64,000 nucleotides of DNA from Algirhabdus cladophorae (GCF_044772865.1 NZ_CP173029.1:2232001-2296000); one strand, 5' to 3'; shown: positions 17,703-26,302, counted from the first letter of the stretch. The notes: generated by a model not told the origin, from the sequence alone. Made by a program: numbers and translations.

Positions 17703-18686
17703 CTAAGGCGCAATGATCGGCGTGGCCGCCAGCTGGGCCTCGCGCGGTGCAACTGATGCAAATTCACTGCCATGCTCAAACCAGCTTTTGGGGGCAGCAG
17801 CCCCCCACAGGGTTTGGCGTTGCGGATCTTTAAGGTCCCATTTGATTGGTTCCAAGTCTGGATCGACGGTCTGGTAGTCTGAACAGTAGATCTCGATCCG
17901 GTGGCCATCTGGATCAAGAACGTACAAAAAGAATGCGTTGGAAATCCCGTGCCGTCCGGGGCCGCGTTCGATATTGCCCACATACCCCGTCGTGGCCATC
18001 AAATCCAAAAGATCGATGATATTCAGGGGCGTAGGCACCCAAAAGGCCACGTGGTGCAGGCGTGGCCCCCGACCATTGGTAAAGGCCATATCATGCACCC
18101 CACCCTTGCGGTGCATCCATGCCGCCCAAAGTTTCCCACTGTCTGCATCTTCGGTATATTCCGTCACGCGGAACCCGATATCGTTATAGAACGCGACAGA
18201 GGCATCCACATCAGGCGAAAAGCAATTGAAGTGATCAATGCGCAGCGGCTTGACCCCACGATAGAGCGCATATTTCTGATGGATTGGCTCTAGACGGTCC
18301 ATCTTGTGATAAAACTCCAGCGGCACGCCCATGTTATCCGTTGTCAGCAGCGTGCGCCCCTGATAGGCGCGCTGCACCCATGAGGTGGGCTGGCCTTTGG
18401 CCGAAAAATACGCCTCTGCGCGATCCAAGTCTGCCTCATCAAAGGTTTTGAACCCCAGCACATCCACGGTCCCCGCCTTTTGTGACTTTTGCAAAATGAT
18501 GCAGTGATGGCCGCGTTCCTCCATGGCGCGCAGATAGACGTGTTGATCGGTTTCATCCGTTATTTGCAGCCCCAATATCTGAGTATAGAAGGTTTTGGAC
18601 GCGGTCAGATCCTTGACGTTCAGACAGACATGACTGAGGCGGATCGTATTGAAATCAGGATAAAGGTTCGCTTCGGGGATCGGCAT
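17703..18686 (-). CDS. hpaD: 3,4-dihydroxyphenylacetate 2,3-dioxygenase
   Basis: A 327-residue extradiol ring-cleavage dioxygenase made of two vicinal-oxygen-chelate repeats (from about residues 13 and 145). The 2-His-1-Glu metal site is visible: His in RIDHFNCF near 150, His in LHHVAFWV near 210 and Glu in HRIEIYCSDY near 263. The segment NIERGPGRHGISNAFFLYVLDPDGHRIE and the tail QRQTLWGAAAPKSWFEHGS are characteristic of the Brevibacterium/Arthrobacter-type homoprotocatechuate 2,3-dioxygenase. ATG 18686 shares one base with the hpaE stop; a GTG one codon upstream is also possible. The enzyme opens the catechol ring to 5-carboxymethyl-2-hydroxymuconate semialdehyde. Confidence 0.93.
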   Translation of the reverse strand: MPIPEANLYPDFNTIRLSHVCLNVKDLTASKTFYTQILGLQITDETDQHVYLRAMEERGHHCIILQKSQKAGTVDVLGFKTFDEADLDRAEAYFSAKGQPTSWVQRAYQGRTLLTTDNMGVPLEFYHKMDRLEPIHQKYALYRGVKPLRIDHFNCFSPDVDASVAFYNDIGFRVTEYTEDADSGKLWAAWMHRKGGVHDMAFTNGRGPRLHHVAFWVPTPLNIIDLLDLMATTGYVGNIERGPGRHGISNAFFLYVLDPDGHRIEIYCSDYQTVDPDLEPIKWDLKDPQRQTLWGAAAPKSWFEHGSEFASVAPREAQLAATPIIAP

Positions 18687-20197
18687 CACAGGGCTCCCAA
18701 TTTGGGGATTTTGTGCTGTCCGGTGGCAAATCCGACGTGTTTTTGTTCCATATAGAATTCAAAGGACCAATCACCGCCATCGCGCCCGATGCCGCTGGAT
18801 TTCACACCGCCAAACGGCGTTGGTAGATGGCGCACATTCTCGGAATTGACCCAAATCATGCCTGCCTCCAATTGGTCACTGACCCGGATGGCGCGGGTCA
18901 GATCATTGGTCCAAACATAACCCGTCAGCCCGTAAGCCGTGTCATTGGCGATCTGCAACGCGTCTTCTTCGCTCTTGAAAGGAATGGATGTCAAAACCGG
19001 TCCAAAAATCTCTTCTTGCGCAATACGCATCTGGTTGGTGGCCTTGGTAAATAGCGTGGGCTGCACAAAATACCCCGGCCCCTGAGGGGCCTGTCCGCCA
19101 GCGGCTACGGTAGCGCCATCTTGGAGGGCGATATCGAAATAGCTGGTGACTTTGTCAAAATGTTCTTTGCTGATTAAAGGGCCCACTTCCGTGGCCGGAT
19201 CCAACGGATGCCCGACCTTGATGGCATTGACCCGTGCTGTCAGTTTGGCCTCAAATTCGGCGCGAATACTGTCTTGGATCAGAAGGCGCGAGGAAGACGT
19301 GCAGCGTTCCCCGTTGATCGAGTAAATCATAAAGATCACAGCATCCAAAGCACGGTCTAAGTCCGCGTCCTCAAACACAATAACAGGGTTTTTGCCGCCC
19401 AGCTCAAGATGGTTGCGTTTTAGGGTATCGGCGCCTTGTTTGGTGATCATGCTGCCGGTCTTGCTTTCGCCCACAAAGGCAATTGCCTTGATTTTTGGGT
19501 GCTCGCACAGGGCTTTACCAGCGTCGTCGCCAAAGCCATTAACAGTGTTCAAAACCCCCGGTGGCAGGCCAGCCGCCTCGGCGATTTCGACCAATACACG
19601 CGCCGTGAGCGGCGAAGCCTCGGCCGGCTTGTGAACCACCGTGCAGCCGGCTGCCAAAGCCGGGGCAATTTTCCAAGTGGACAGCATAAAGGGCGTGTTC
19701 CAAGGCGTGATCACCCCTACAGGCCCAATGGGCACACGGCTGGTGATGTTCATCAAGCTGGGGGATTTCATGTGCTGACCATCGCGGGCCTGCACAACTT
19801 GATCCGCAAAATAGCGAAAGTTTTCGGCCCCGCGGAGGGCTGCTTTGGACATAAACCGGAACGCTTGGCCGGTGTCCCAGCACTCCAGCAGGGCGATTTC
19901 CTCGGCCCGGGCCTCGATACCTTCGGCGATGCGGATCAGAATTTTCTTACGTTCCGTCGCAGGCATATCCCGCCATGCGGCAAAGGCATCGCTGGCAGCA
20001 GTTGCAGCCGTATCGATATCCGCAGCGACGCCATGGGCCACATTGCAGATCACGCTGGCGTCCACAGGTGATAGAGTCTCAAACCACCCGTTGCCCCCCG
20101 CGCGATCCTGACCGCCAATACGGTTCAAAATACCTGTGTCTCGGAACCGTTCCAGATAGCCGTTCAGCTTGGTGCAATTGTCGTTAAAATCTGTCAT
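18686..20197 (-). CDS. hpaE: 5-carboxymethyl-2-hydroxymuconate semialdehyde dehydrogenase
   Basis: A 503-residue aldehyde dehydrogenase. The catalytic cysteine lies in NGERCTSSSRLL (about residue 299) and the general-base Glu in NHLELGGKNPVIVFEDADLD (about 262). The Rossmann region has GVITPWNTPFMLSTWKIAPALAAG with VHKPAEASPLTARV. It would oxidise the HpaD ring-fission product with NAD. The start is taken as ATG 20197, which overlaps the hpaF stop codon and has GGGGATGG upstream; a GTG at 20200 is an alternative. Gene order hpaF-hpaE-hpaD with coupled starts supports the specific assignment over a generic aldehyde dehydrogenase. Confidence 0.93.
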   Translation of the reverse strand: MTDFNDNCTKLNGYLERFRDTGILNRIGGQDRAGGNGWFETLSPVDASVICNVAHGVAADIDTAATAASDAFAAWRDMPATERKKILIRIAEGIEARAEEIALLECWDTGQAFRFMSKAALRGAENFRYFADQVVQARDGQHMKSPSLMNITSRVPIGPVGVITPWNTPFMLSTWKIAPALAAGCTVVHKPAEASPLTARVLVEIAEAAGLPPGVLNTVNGFGDDAGKALCEHPKIKAIAFVGESKTGSMITKQGADTLKRNHLELGGKNPVIVFEDADLDRALDAVIFMIYSINGERCTSSSRLLIQDSIRAEFEAKLTARVNAIKVGHPLDPATEVGPLISKEHFDKVTSYFDIALQDGATVAAGGQAPQGPGYFVQPTLFTKATNQMRIAQEEIFGPVLTSIPFKSEEDALQIANDTAYGLTGYVWTNDLTRAIRVSDQLEAGMIWVNSENVRHLPTPFGGVKSSGIGRDGGDWSFEFYMEQKHVGFATGQHKIPKLGAL

Positions 20198-20583
20198 CAC
20201 CCATCCCCTAAGTATGCCCGCACCGTCCCGAATTTCAGCGAAAATTCGGGGCTGATGTCGCGCATTTCTGCCGAGAGTGCCACTGAATGTGTTGCCAGGA
20301 CAGGGGCCATAAACGTTTTTAGTGCGCCAAAGACTTGCTGAAGGGCTGCGATTTTGACATCACTTGTGCGGCCTTCTCGTAAGCGGATCGACAGGTCAAT
20401 GAACCCATGCTTGGGCTGACCATCCGCCATTGCATAGTGATCCACACGGGTTGCGCGAACCCGCACGCCTGCCAGCGGAAATGCTTCAATTTCAACGGCT
20501 TGGGCGCGTACAGCTTCGCACAGAGCGGAGATATCCACCGCATCCTCAAGATTCGCAGAATAGTCGATTTGGAAATGGGGCAC
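20197..20583 (-). CDS. hpaF: 5-carboxymethyl-2-hydroxymuconate delta-isomerase
   Basis: A 128-residue tautomerase-superfamily enzyme. After removal of the initiator Met, Pro-1 (MPHFQIDYSANLED) would be the catalytic base, as in CHMI. Arg residues in VRVRATRVDHYAMADG and the GFIDLSIRLREGRT strand are family features. It converts 5-carboxymethyl-2-hydroxymuconate to its 2-oxo isomer. The start is GTG at 20583 with AAGGGA six bases upstream. It is the first gene of the hpa operon; a 14-base palindrome and a TTGACA box lie just upstream. Confidence 0.88.
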   Translation of the reverse strand: MPHFQIDYSANLEDAVDISALCEAVRAQAVEIEAFPLAGVRVRATRVDHYAMADGQPKHGFIDLSIRLREGRTSDVKIAALQQVFGALKTFMAPVLATHSVALSAEMRDISPEFSLKFGTVRAYLGDG

Positions 20584-20591
20584 AGCAATCC

Positions 20592-20605
20592 CTTAACATG
20601 TTAAG
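20592..20605. promoter_or_regulatory. Palindromic operator in front of the hpa operon
   Basis: CTTAACATGTTAAG is a perfect 14-base palindrome 9 bases upstream of the hpaF start. On the minus strand a TTGACA box (20642-20637) and a weak TTAGCC hexamer 17 bases further on (20619-20614) place a promoter so that the palindrome would cover the transcription start. This is a typical position for a MarR-type repressor such as HpaR, but no hpaR gene is present in the window. Confidence 0.55.
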
Positions 20606-20666
20606 TATGTCGAGGCTAAGGAATCTACGGCTTTGTTGTCAAGTTTGATATCCGGTTTTGGCGATG

Positions 20667-20696
20667 TGGATTACAGCCCCGCAAGGCTGTAATCCA
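20667..20696. terminator. Strong hairpin between SnoaL operon and hpaF
   Basis: A perfect 12-base stem, TGGATTACAGCC at 20667-20678 and GGCTGTAATCCA at 20685-20696, with a six-base loop. It lies 21 bases beyond the stop of the leftward SnoaL operon and about 85 bases upstream of hpaF. No U-run follows on the minus strand, so it could be a factor-assisted terminator or a processing or stabilising structure. Confidence 0.5.
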
Positions 20697-20717
20697 TGCT
20701 AGATGGGTGCAAAAGGC

Positions 20718-21485
20718 TTAGAACTTGCCGGAATTGCCCCATTGATCTCGTGGGCTGATTTCCTCTTCATTCATCCAATGTTCCACGATTTTGCCATCTG
20801 CAACGCGGTAAATGTCAAAGGCTGCAATGTCTTTGTCGCCTGCACGGCGCTTGCAATAGGTCGTGACAAAATCGCCTTGCCCGACCAGTTGGAACAACAT
20901 CTCGAACTGACCAGCCGCATCAGAGGCAAGCCATTCCGCCAGCCCAGAACGCCCCGCCCCGATGGTCGCTGCGTGTTCGATCAGATCTTCGGCGACAAAC
21001 TGGTCCAACTTGCTGACATCGGCTTCCTGGCGCACTTGTTTGGTGTATTCCAAAACCACATCTTTACTGGCCTGCGTGTTTGCGGCCAAATTCACCTCAC
21101 GTGCACCGCCAACCATGTCTTCGCCAGACAGGGTTTCGGGTTTGTATTCAGCAATCGTATCCCAATGTTCCAGGATCAGACCTTTGGCGTCCGTGTAGAA
21201 TAGATCCATAGTCACCCATTGTGCCGCACCTTTGTTGAGCGACTGGTAGGCGCTGCAAAACACCCACGGTCCATCCTCAAAGATGCGCACAATCTCAATC
21301 TCGCGATCTGGGTTGCGCTCCACAAACGGCTCGAAGAAGGTAAGGAACCCTTCTGCCCCATCCCCAACCCCGGTCGAATGCTGGGTGTAGCGGTGGCCTG
21401 TGTATTTATCGACGGCCTCGCGCGCGTTGCCGCCAGCGATCCCTTCCAGATAAATACCTTTTACGTTGTCTAGCCCTGTCCCCAT
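20718..21485 (-). CDS. SnoaL-like protein, two NTF2-fold repeats, cytoplasmic
   Basis: A 255-residue protein with two SnoaL/NTF2-like cone domains in tandem. Each repeat has the family pattern of a helix, a Y-x-Q-H motif (GHRYTQHSTGVGDGAEGF in repeat 1; EDLIEHAATIGAGRSG in repeat 2), strands ending in D-x-F/Y and a terminal G-x-I-x-E-H-W (GLILEHWDTIAEY and GKIVEHWMNEEEIS). No signal peptide is present, unlike the two upstream paralogues. It is the last gene of a three-gene leftward operon. SnoaL relatives include polyketide cyclases and hydratases as well as catalytically silent scaffolds, so no reaction is assigned. Confidence 0.75.
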   Translation of the reverse strand: MGTGLDNVKGIYLEGIAGGNAREAVDKYTGHRYTQHSTGVGDGAEGFLTFFEPFVERNPDREIEIVRIFEDGPWVFCSAYQSLNKGAAQWVTMDLFYTDAKGLILEHWDTIAEYKPETLSGEDMVGGAREVNLAANTQASKDVVLEYTKQVRQEADVSKLDQFVAEDLIEHAATIGAGRSGLAEWLASDAAGQFEMLFQLVGQGDFVTTYCKRRAGDKDIAAFDIYRVADGKIVEHWMNEEEISPRDQWGNSGKF

Positions 21486-21566
21486 TTCGAGGCTCCTTGT
21501 CTGCCTAAATCCATAGTGAATTGCGAACTCCCAAGGCCCGAAGGCGGGCTCTGGGAAGAATGTTCG

Positions 21567-22064
21567 TTACTTGGCGTGGTAGGCTTGGCTCATGGCAAAG
21601 CTATCTTCAAACCAGTTCCACAAAACAACTTGGCCGTCTTTCACTTTGGCGCGCAAAGCAAAAGTAAATTCACCGACTTCTTTGCCGCTGTGTGTTGTAA
21701 TGCCGTTCATCCGGCCAAAGACAGCAACCGTGTCACCCGACGCAAAAGCGTCTTGGTTTTCCCACTTGGTTGTCTGCAAGTTTGCCCCAAACACACCCAA
21801 GAACTCAAAGATTGCTTCTTTGCCTTTGATGTCGCCACGGATCCACGGGAGCGATGTGTCACCTTCGTTGTGCCAGACCATATCATCGGCCATTAAAGCG
21901 CCCATTTTGTCCATATCGCCGCTGCCCATGGCACCCATGAAAGCCATGACGGTGTCGAATGTTGCTTGTGTTGTTTCGTCCATTTCCTGTGCTCCTGCCT
22001 GTTGTGAAAGGGTTAGCGCCAATGCGCCGGCCAACGTGGTTGTCATAAATATTCTGCGATCCAT
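21567..22064 (-). CDS. SnoaL-like exported protein (single NTF2 domain)
   Basis: A 165-residue protein. The N-terminus MDRRIFMTTTLAGALALTLSQQAGAQ is a signal peptide with a plausible cleavage after AGA-Q; the RR pair followed by a hydrophobic stretch makes Tat export conceivable, though the full Tat consensus is absent. The mature part is one NTF2/SnoaL-like domain (MGALMADDMVWHNEGDTSLPWIRG, KEAIFEFLGVFG, VAVFGRMNGITTHSGKEV). An excellent AAAGGAGA Shine-Dalgarno sequence precedes the ATG. It lies between two double-domain paralogues in the same operon. Function unknown. Confidence 0.72.
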   Translation of the reverse strand: MDRRIFMTTTLAGALALTLSQQAGAQEMDETTQATFDTVMAFMGAMGSGDMDKMGALMADDMVWHNEGDTSLPWIRGDIKGKEAIFEFLGVFGANLQTTKWENQDAFASGDTVAVFGRMNGITTHSGKEVGEFTFALRAKVKDGQVVLWNWFEDSFAMSQAYHAK

Positions 22065-22115
22065 CTTGGGTCTCCTTTGGGTTTGGCGCCCCGCGAAACG
22101 GGGCGGCGGATGGTG

Positions 22116-22961
22116 TTAAAATTTGCCAGCCTCATTGTGTTTGGCATCAGGGCCAGGCATCGGGGCGATTACGTCCCAATGTTCGACAATGAGACCATCC
22201 TCTAGCCGGAAGAGGTCGTAAAACGCCTGAGGTGCGCCGCCAAACGTGCCTTCGGACATAGACAAAACGAAATTGCCTTCGCCGATGATTTTATGCACTT
22301 TCGAGTAGTCCATAGTGATGCCTTTGGCCGCCATATCTTTCATGAACGCGCCAAAGCCAGCAAGGCCATCGGCCACATCAGGATTATGCTGGATGTAGGT
22401 CTGGGGGCTGATGTATTGGGTGATGTCCACATCTTCGTGATTGATCATCGATCGTGTCAAAAACTCTTCAACCTTGGCCTTGTTGGCGTCAGTTTTGTCC
22501 AGATCTGTGATCTCGGTTGCGCCGTCAATTTGGCTGCGACCCGAGGGGTTTAGCGGCTTTTCTTCAATCAAATTATCCCAATGTTCGACGATCATACCGT
22601 CTTCCAACCGAAAGACATCAAAGGCGATCATCGGTGTTGGCCCGAACCCAACATAACGACCGTGAAAAGCCACAATATCGTCGTCTGCAATGACACGGAC
22701 AAAATCCGCTGAAAATTGGCCGCTGGCATGCAACTGACCAATAAGACCCTTCAATGCGTCCGTACCGTTAGGAACGTCGGGATTGTGTTGGATGTAGCCC
22801 GGATCGAAATACATATCGATCGCCGCCAAATTACCGTTGCCCAGCGCCCCGGTTACGGCCTTGGTGGCAATGGCTTTATTGTCCAGATGTCCATCGGCTA
22901 GTGCGGGGCCCATTGTCGTCAGAACCAGCGCTGAGGCTGTCACTACGTCTCTTAATTTCAT
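22116..22961 (-). CDS. SnoaL-like exported protein, two NTF2-fold repeats
   Basis: A 281-residue protein starting MKLRDVVTASALVLTTMGPALADG, a Sec signal peptide ending at ALA. ATG 22961 with GGGAGC upstream is chosen over an in-frame ATG at 23012, which would add 17 non-signal residues. The mature protein is two NTF2-like domains with near-identical motifs: GYIQHNPDVPNGTDAL and TYIQHNPDVADGLAGF, then GMIVEHWDNLIEEKP and GLIVEHWDVIAPMP. The repeated Y-I-Q-H-N-P-D-V motif is well known in predicted SnoaL-like aldol-condensation enzymes. It is the first gene of its operon and divergent from a LysR regulator. Confidence 0.75.
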   Translation of the reverse strand: MKLRDVVTASALVLTTMGPALADGHLDNKAIATKAVTGALGNGNLAAIDMYFDPGYIQHNPDVPNGTDALKGLIGQLHASGQFSADFVRVIADDDIVAFHGRYVGFGPTPMIAFDVFRLEDGMIVEHWDNLIEEKPLNPSGRSQIDGATEITDLDKTDANKAKVEEFLTRSMINHEDVDITQYISPQTYIQHNPDVADGLAGFGAFMKDMAAKGITMDYSKVHKIIGEGNFVLSMSEGTFGGAPQAFYDLFRLEDGLIVEHWDVIAPMPGPDAKHNEAGKF

Positions 22962-23087
22962 AATATTGCTCCCGATATGTTCGCGTTGTTGCCCGGCAAG
23001 GGCACGGTTCAAGCGCGCAAGGTATTGACCATCCGCAAGGCGAACAAGTATGCCTCACCAGACTTAATAATTCGGCTGGGGCGAACA

Positions 23088-23975
23088 ATGATTGAAAAGC
23101 TGCGCAATATCGCGATCTTTTCCACTGTGGTGGAACAAGGGACGTTTCGGGCAGCGGCCCTTTATTTGGGGCTGGCCCCGTCACGCGTCAGCGAGATCGT
23201 CTCGGATCTGGAGGCCGATTTGGGTGTTACACTGCTCTATCGAACCACGCGTCAGCTATCAATGACCGCCGAAGGGGTGATCCTGCATGAACAGGCCAAA
23301 GCGATGTTGGCCGCAGCTGAAACCGGGTTGGATGCCATCAATCCTGCCTCGCATGATCCGAATGGCATGCTGCGGATCACGGCCCCGGCATTCGTCACCC
23401 AGACCGAACTGATAGATCATTTCGCAGCTTTTGCGAAAGCCTATCCAAAGATCGAACTGCGCTTTGATTTTTCCGACAGTCCGCGCGATCTGATCGCTGA
23501 AGGGTACGATCTGGGCCTCAGGGTTGGTTGGGGCCAAGAAAACGTTCTCAAGTCGCGCAAGCTTGGCAAATTTGACCGGCTGCTGGTGGCAAGCCCCGAC
23601 TACATGGCCAGTCGCAAAACGCCGACGCACGCTCTGGATCTGAAGGACTGGGATTGGATCGGATTTGACTTCCGGCCTGACTATACCGAAATGACGTCCC
23701 CCACGGGAGAAGCGTTTCAGATCCGCGAAAAGTCTCGCCTGTCAACCAATTCTGCAGACTCGCTTTATGAGTTTGCCGTGCGCGGACTGGGCATATCAGC
23801 AATTCCTGAAAATCTGGCCTGTCGCGGCTTTGACCGGGGTGAATTGGTGCATGTCTTGCCCGGCTGGAAGCCGCGGGGGCTATGGTATCAGGCGCTGTGG
23901 CCGGATCAATCTCGCCGCGAAAATCTTACGACACTCTTGGTTCAATTTCTTGCGGATGCCCATCCAAATCCGTAA
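23088..23975 (+). CDS. LysR family transcriptional regulator
   Basis: A 295-residue LysR regulator. The N-terminal winged helix reads FSTVVEQGTFRAAALYLGLAPSRVSEIVSDLEADLGVTLLYRTTRQLSMTAEG, followed by a linker helix and a periplasmic-binding-fold effector domain (LRITAPAFVTQTELIDHFAAFAKAYPKIELRFDFSD). ATG 23088 starts directly before this helix, whereas the frame opening at 22977 would add 37 residues absent from LysR proteins. It is divergent from the SnoaL operon; a TTGCC-C-GGCAA palindrome at 22989-22999 in the shared region is a possible binding site. By position it probably controls that operon. Confidence 0.88.
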   Translation: MIEKLRNIAIFSTVVEQGTFRAAALYLGLAPSRVSEIVSDLEADLGVTLLYRTTRQLSMTAEGVILHEQAKAMLAAAETGLDAINPASHDPNGMLRITAPAFVTQTELIDHFAAFAKAYPKIELRFDFSDSPRDLIAEGYDLGLRVGWGQENVLKSRKLGKFDRLLVASPDYMASRKTPTHALDLKDWDWIGFDFRPDYTEMTSPTGEAFQIREKSRLSTNSADSLYEFAVRGLGISAIPENLACRGFDRGELVHVLPGWKPRGLWYQALWPDQSRRENLTTLLVQFLADAHPNP

Positions 23976-24007
23976 GGGCGCCATCGTTTATTGACGTTTA
24001 TGTACCG

Positions 24008-24571
24008 CTACAACCGGTCCTGCAAAAGCTGGACCGCCCGATCAAAGGGCACAAGGTTGTTTTGCGCCCGCGCGGCCAGTTGTGCCCCTTCCAGCAAAGC
24101 CAAAGTGGCCTGTGCCTCACAGCCTGCATCGCCAAGATTGGCAATTGAGCCATCTAAATGGGCCAATTCAAACACAGCTTCGAGCCACTCCAAAATCGCT
24201 TGGCGCAGAGACGTGACCTGATCCATGGCATCTGGCGGCAGGCTATCCCGACCAGAAGAGAACGCCACGCAAAGACACAGACAATCCCCGCCTTCGAGGG
24301 CAGCACGGTAGTGATCAATCGTGGCATTCAGGCGCCCGGCAGCACTGGCATGTTGGGCCTTAAAGCCCTCCGTCGCCCGTAAAAACCTTTCAAAATACCG
24401 CTGAACCAAGGTTGTCGCCAACACAGATTTATTCGGGAAATGATAATGAACGCTGGCTTTGCGGATGCCAATCTGCTGAGCCAAATCGCCATAACTAAAG
24501 CCGTCGTATCCACGCCGCCGCGCCGCATGCTCGGCCGCATCCAAAAGGGTGGTTCTAGTATCTAACGCCAT
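24008..24571 (-). CDS. TetR family transcriptional regulator
   Basis: A 187-residue TetR/AcrR repressor. The DNA-binding domain is LLDAAEHAARRRGYDGFSYGDLAQQIGIRKASVHYHFPNKSVLATTLVQRYFERF. The C-terminal ligand domain has the CLCVAFSS segment, with the cysteine pair C-L-C seen in several family members, and AQATLALLEGAQLAARAQN. ATG 24571 with an AGGAGG box is chosen; the frame continues to 24613 but that part lies within the amine oxidase gene. It is the last gene of a cupin-amine oxidase-TetR operon and overlaps the oxidase by 17 bases. The palindrome at 26365-26384 is its probable operator. Confidence 0.88.
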   Translation of the reverse strand: MALDTRTTLLDAAEHAARRRGYDGFSYGDLAQQIGIRKASVHYHFPNKSVLATTLVQRYFERFLRATEGFKAQHASAAGRLNATIDHYRAALEGGDCLCLCVAFSSGRDSLPPDAMDQVTSLRQAILEWLEAVFELAHLDGSIANLGDAGCEAQATLALLEGAQLAARAQNNLVPFDRAVQLLQDRL

Positions 24572-25634
24572 CAGCAACCTCCTGTGTGTCCGGGACAAGT
24601 GCATGAAAAACAATTTCCGCCGCTTCTAATGCGCCTTCCAAAAAGCCACCAAATTGCGGCGCCATTTCCGTACTGCCAAAGTGCAGTCGGTTTGCCCAAA
24701 GACCTTCGCAGCCCATCGGTAAACCATAGCGCGGATGGGCGTGCAAAGGGGCGGCGTCGGCCGGAACCGACGTCATAGGATCCATAGCCCAATCTTTGAG
24801 CAGCAGTGCCCTTGGAGAGGCCGCTTGGGGACCAAAAATGCGCACAAACTGTTCTAGGATCTGGTCGCGCAAACCTACCTCATCTGTACGTTGCATAGCA
24901 GGAACACCCAAAAAACCGAACAATCCGTAAGGCCCACCTGACGCAGGCGAGGCGTCATGGATTTCGACCATTGGCCCAATCCGACTACTGGCGTCGCCCG
25001 ACAACCCCGCATCGCGCCAAAACGCCTGATCATAGACTGCAATGGCTTTGGCATGCCCTGCCATCCATGTAGGGACGGTCGCAAGACTGGTCATCGCGGC
25101 TTGCGGTAAGAGAGGCGTGAAGTCTAATGTGCCAGCCACACGCGGTGGAATGGCCAGAACAACATGATCAGCCGTCAACGTGGCACCATCCGCCAACCCC
25201 GCGACAATCCCGTCTTGGGTTTTGGTCAGGGACACCACTTGGGCCTGGGTGCGGAGTTTGGCAGCAGGCAAGGTTTGCACCAAAGCGTCAGTAAATGCTG
25301 CAATCCCACCCGCAACACGCAGCGATCCCTGCATTGATGCAAACTCACCAGCCGTATGGACCTGACCGTTTGTGTCCTCATAGCAAAATGAGCCTTGCGA
25401 GAATTGTTCAAAATACTCCAAGCGCAACTTGCCGATAAGCTTGGCAATGCGGGGCTGGCCGGGCCAAAACCACGCAGGCCCCAAATCAAAGGCACTATCG
25501 CCCACATGTTCAGTCAAAATCCGGCCACCAAACCGATCCCGCGCCTCGACTAGACAAAAATCACGGCCAGCCTCGGACAAGTGATAGGCCAGCGACAAGC
25601 CCGCCAAGCCGCCACCTACAATAAGCGTTTTCAT
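24555..25634 (-). CDS. FAD-dependent amine oxidase (monoamine oxidase-like)
   Basis: A 359-residue flavin amine oxidase. It begins MKTLIVGGGLAGLSLAYHLSEAG with the Rossmann GxGxxG, then EARDRFGGRILTE, DLGPAWFWPGQPRI and the late motif CEGLWANRLHFGSTEMAPQFGGFLEGALEAAE, which contacts FAD. A shorter chain than classical MAO suggests a compact substrate domain. ATG 25634 overlaps the cupin stop (ATGA), so the frame upstream to 25745 is not used. The substrate is unknown; the cupin partner and dedicated TetR repressor suggest a small inducible detoxification or amine catabolism unit. Confidence 0.88.
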   Translation of the reverse strand: MKTLIVGGGLAGLSLAYHLSEAGRDFCLVEARDRFGGRILTEHVGDSAFDLGPAWFWPGQPRIAKLIGKLRLEYFEQFSQGSFCYEDTNGQVHTAGEFASMQGSLRVAGGIAAFTDALVQTLPAAKLRTQAQVVSLTKTQDGIVAGLADGATLTADHVVLAIPPRVAGTLDFTPLLPQAAMTSLATVPTWMAGHAKAIAVYDQAFWRDAGLSGDASSRIGPMVEIHDASPASGGPYGLFGFLGVPAMQRTDEVGLRDQILEQFVRIFGPQAASPRALLLKDWAMDPMTSVPADAAPLHAHPRYGLPMGCEGLWANRLHFGSTEMAPQFGGFLEGALEAAEIVFHALVPDTQEVADGVRY

Positions 25635-26302
25635 GAGACGGCCGGTGGTTGGGCAAAGGGCAAATGACCGGTTTTCATCCAGACCTTCGCGCCCGCGTCC
25701 CCTGCAACACAAGTCAGGCTCTGCCCCTGTGGTAACCGCAGCCAACCGCCTTTGCCAAGTGTATCGGCGCCTTCTGTGATCGACCCTTCCAAAACGAAAA
25801 CCTCCATGCCACCTGCTGCATCAGAGTGCAGACCCGCCCCAGCCTCGAGCGTGGTGTAGGTCACTGTCTCGCGGTCGTCTTGGTGCAAAATCGCGGTGGC
25901 TGCCCCGTCGATCATTTTGGCTGGTTCATCGGCCATCATCTTGCGGAACTGGGTGCGGTCCTGCAGATCAAACTGCCAGAGTTTGACAAAAATCACACAG
26001 CCTAGATCCGAACGCGGTGTGTGCGCTGTGGTGGGCGGATTACGCACGTAGGTTCCCGCAGGAAAATCCCCATGCTCATCTTGAAAAACGCCTTCAAGCA
26101 CGATGAACTCTTCGCCGCCTGTATGGGTATGTTGTGAAAAATTGCTGCCAGCGGCGTAGCGCACGATGGAGGTCGCGCGCGCAACCTCGCCACCTAACCG
26201 GTCCAACATGCGCCGGTCCACACCAGCCATGGGCGAGGCCACCCAATCGATCTGTTCAGAGTGCACGACAACGCGCGCGGAAAAATCATCATTCAAGTCC
26301 AT
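25631..26302 (-). CDS. ChrR-like double cupin protein
   Basis: A 223-residue protein with two cupin repeats of the ChrR cupin type. The first has the metal-binding pattern SQHTHTGGEEFIVLEGVFQDEHGDFPAGTYVRNPP, in which H-x-H and the Glu are present and the distal His comes in TTAHTPRS. The second (TTLEAGAGLHSDAAGGMEVFVLEGS) keeps one His and the Glu. The N-terminal zinc-binding anti-sigma part of ChrR is missing, so it is not an anti-sigma factor. It is the first gene of the operon with the amine oxidase and TetR. It may be a metal-dependent dioxygenase or a sensor of reactive species, as ChrR cupins are, but neither can be shown here. Confidence 0.8.
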   Translation of the reverse strand: MDLNDDFSARVVVHSEQIDWVASPMAGVDRRMLDRLGGEVARATSIVRYAAGSNFSQHTHTGGEEFIVLEGVFQDEHGDFPAGTYVRNPPTTAHTPRSDLGCVIFVKLWQFDLQDRTQFRKMMADEPAKMIDGAATAILHQDDRETVTYTTLEAGAGLHSDAAGGMEVFVLEGSITEGADTLGKGGWLRLPQGQSLTCVAGDAGAKVWMKTGHLPFAQPPAVS

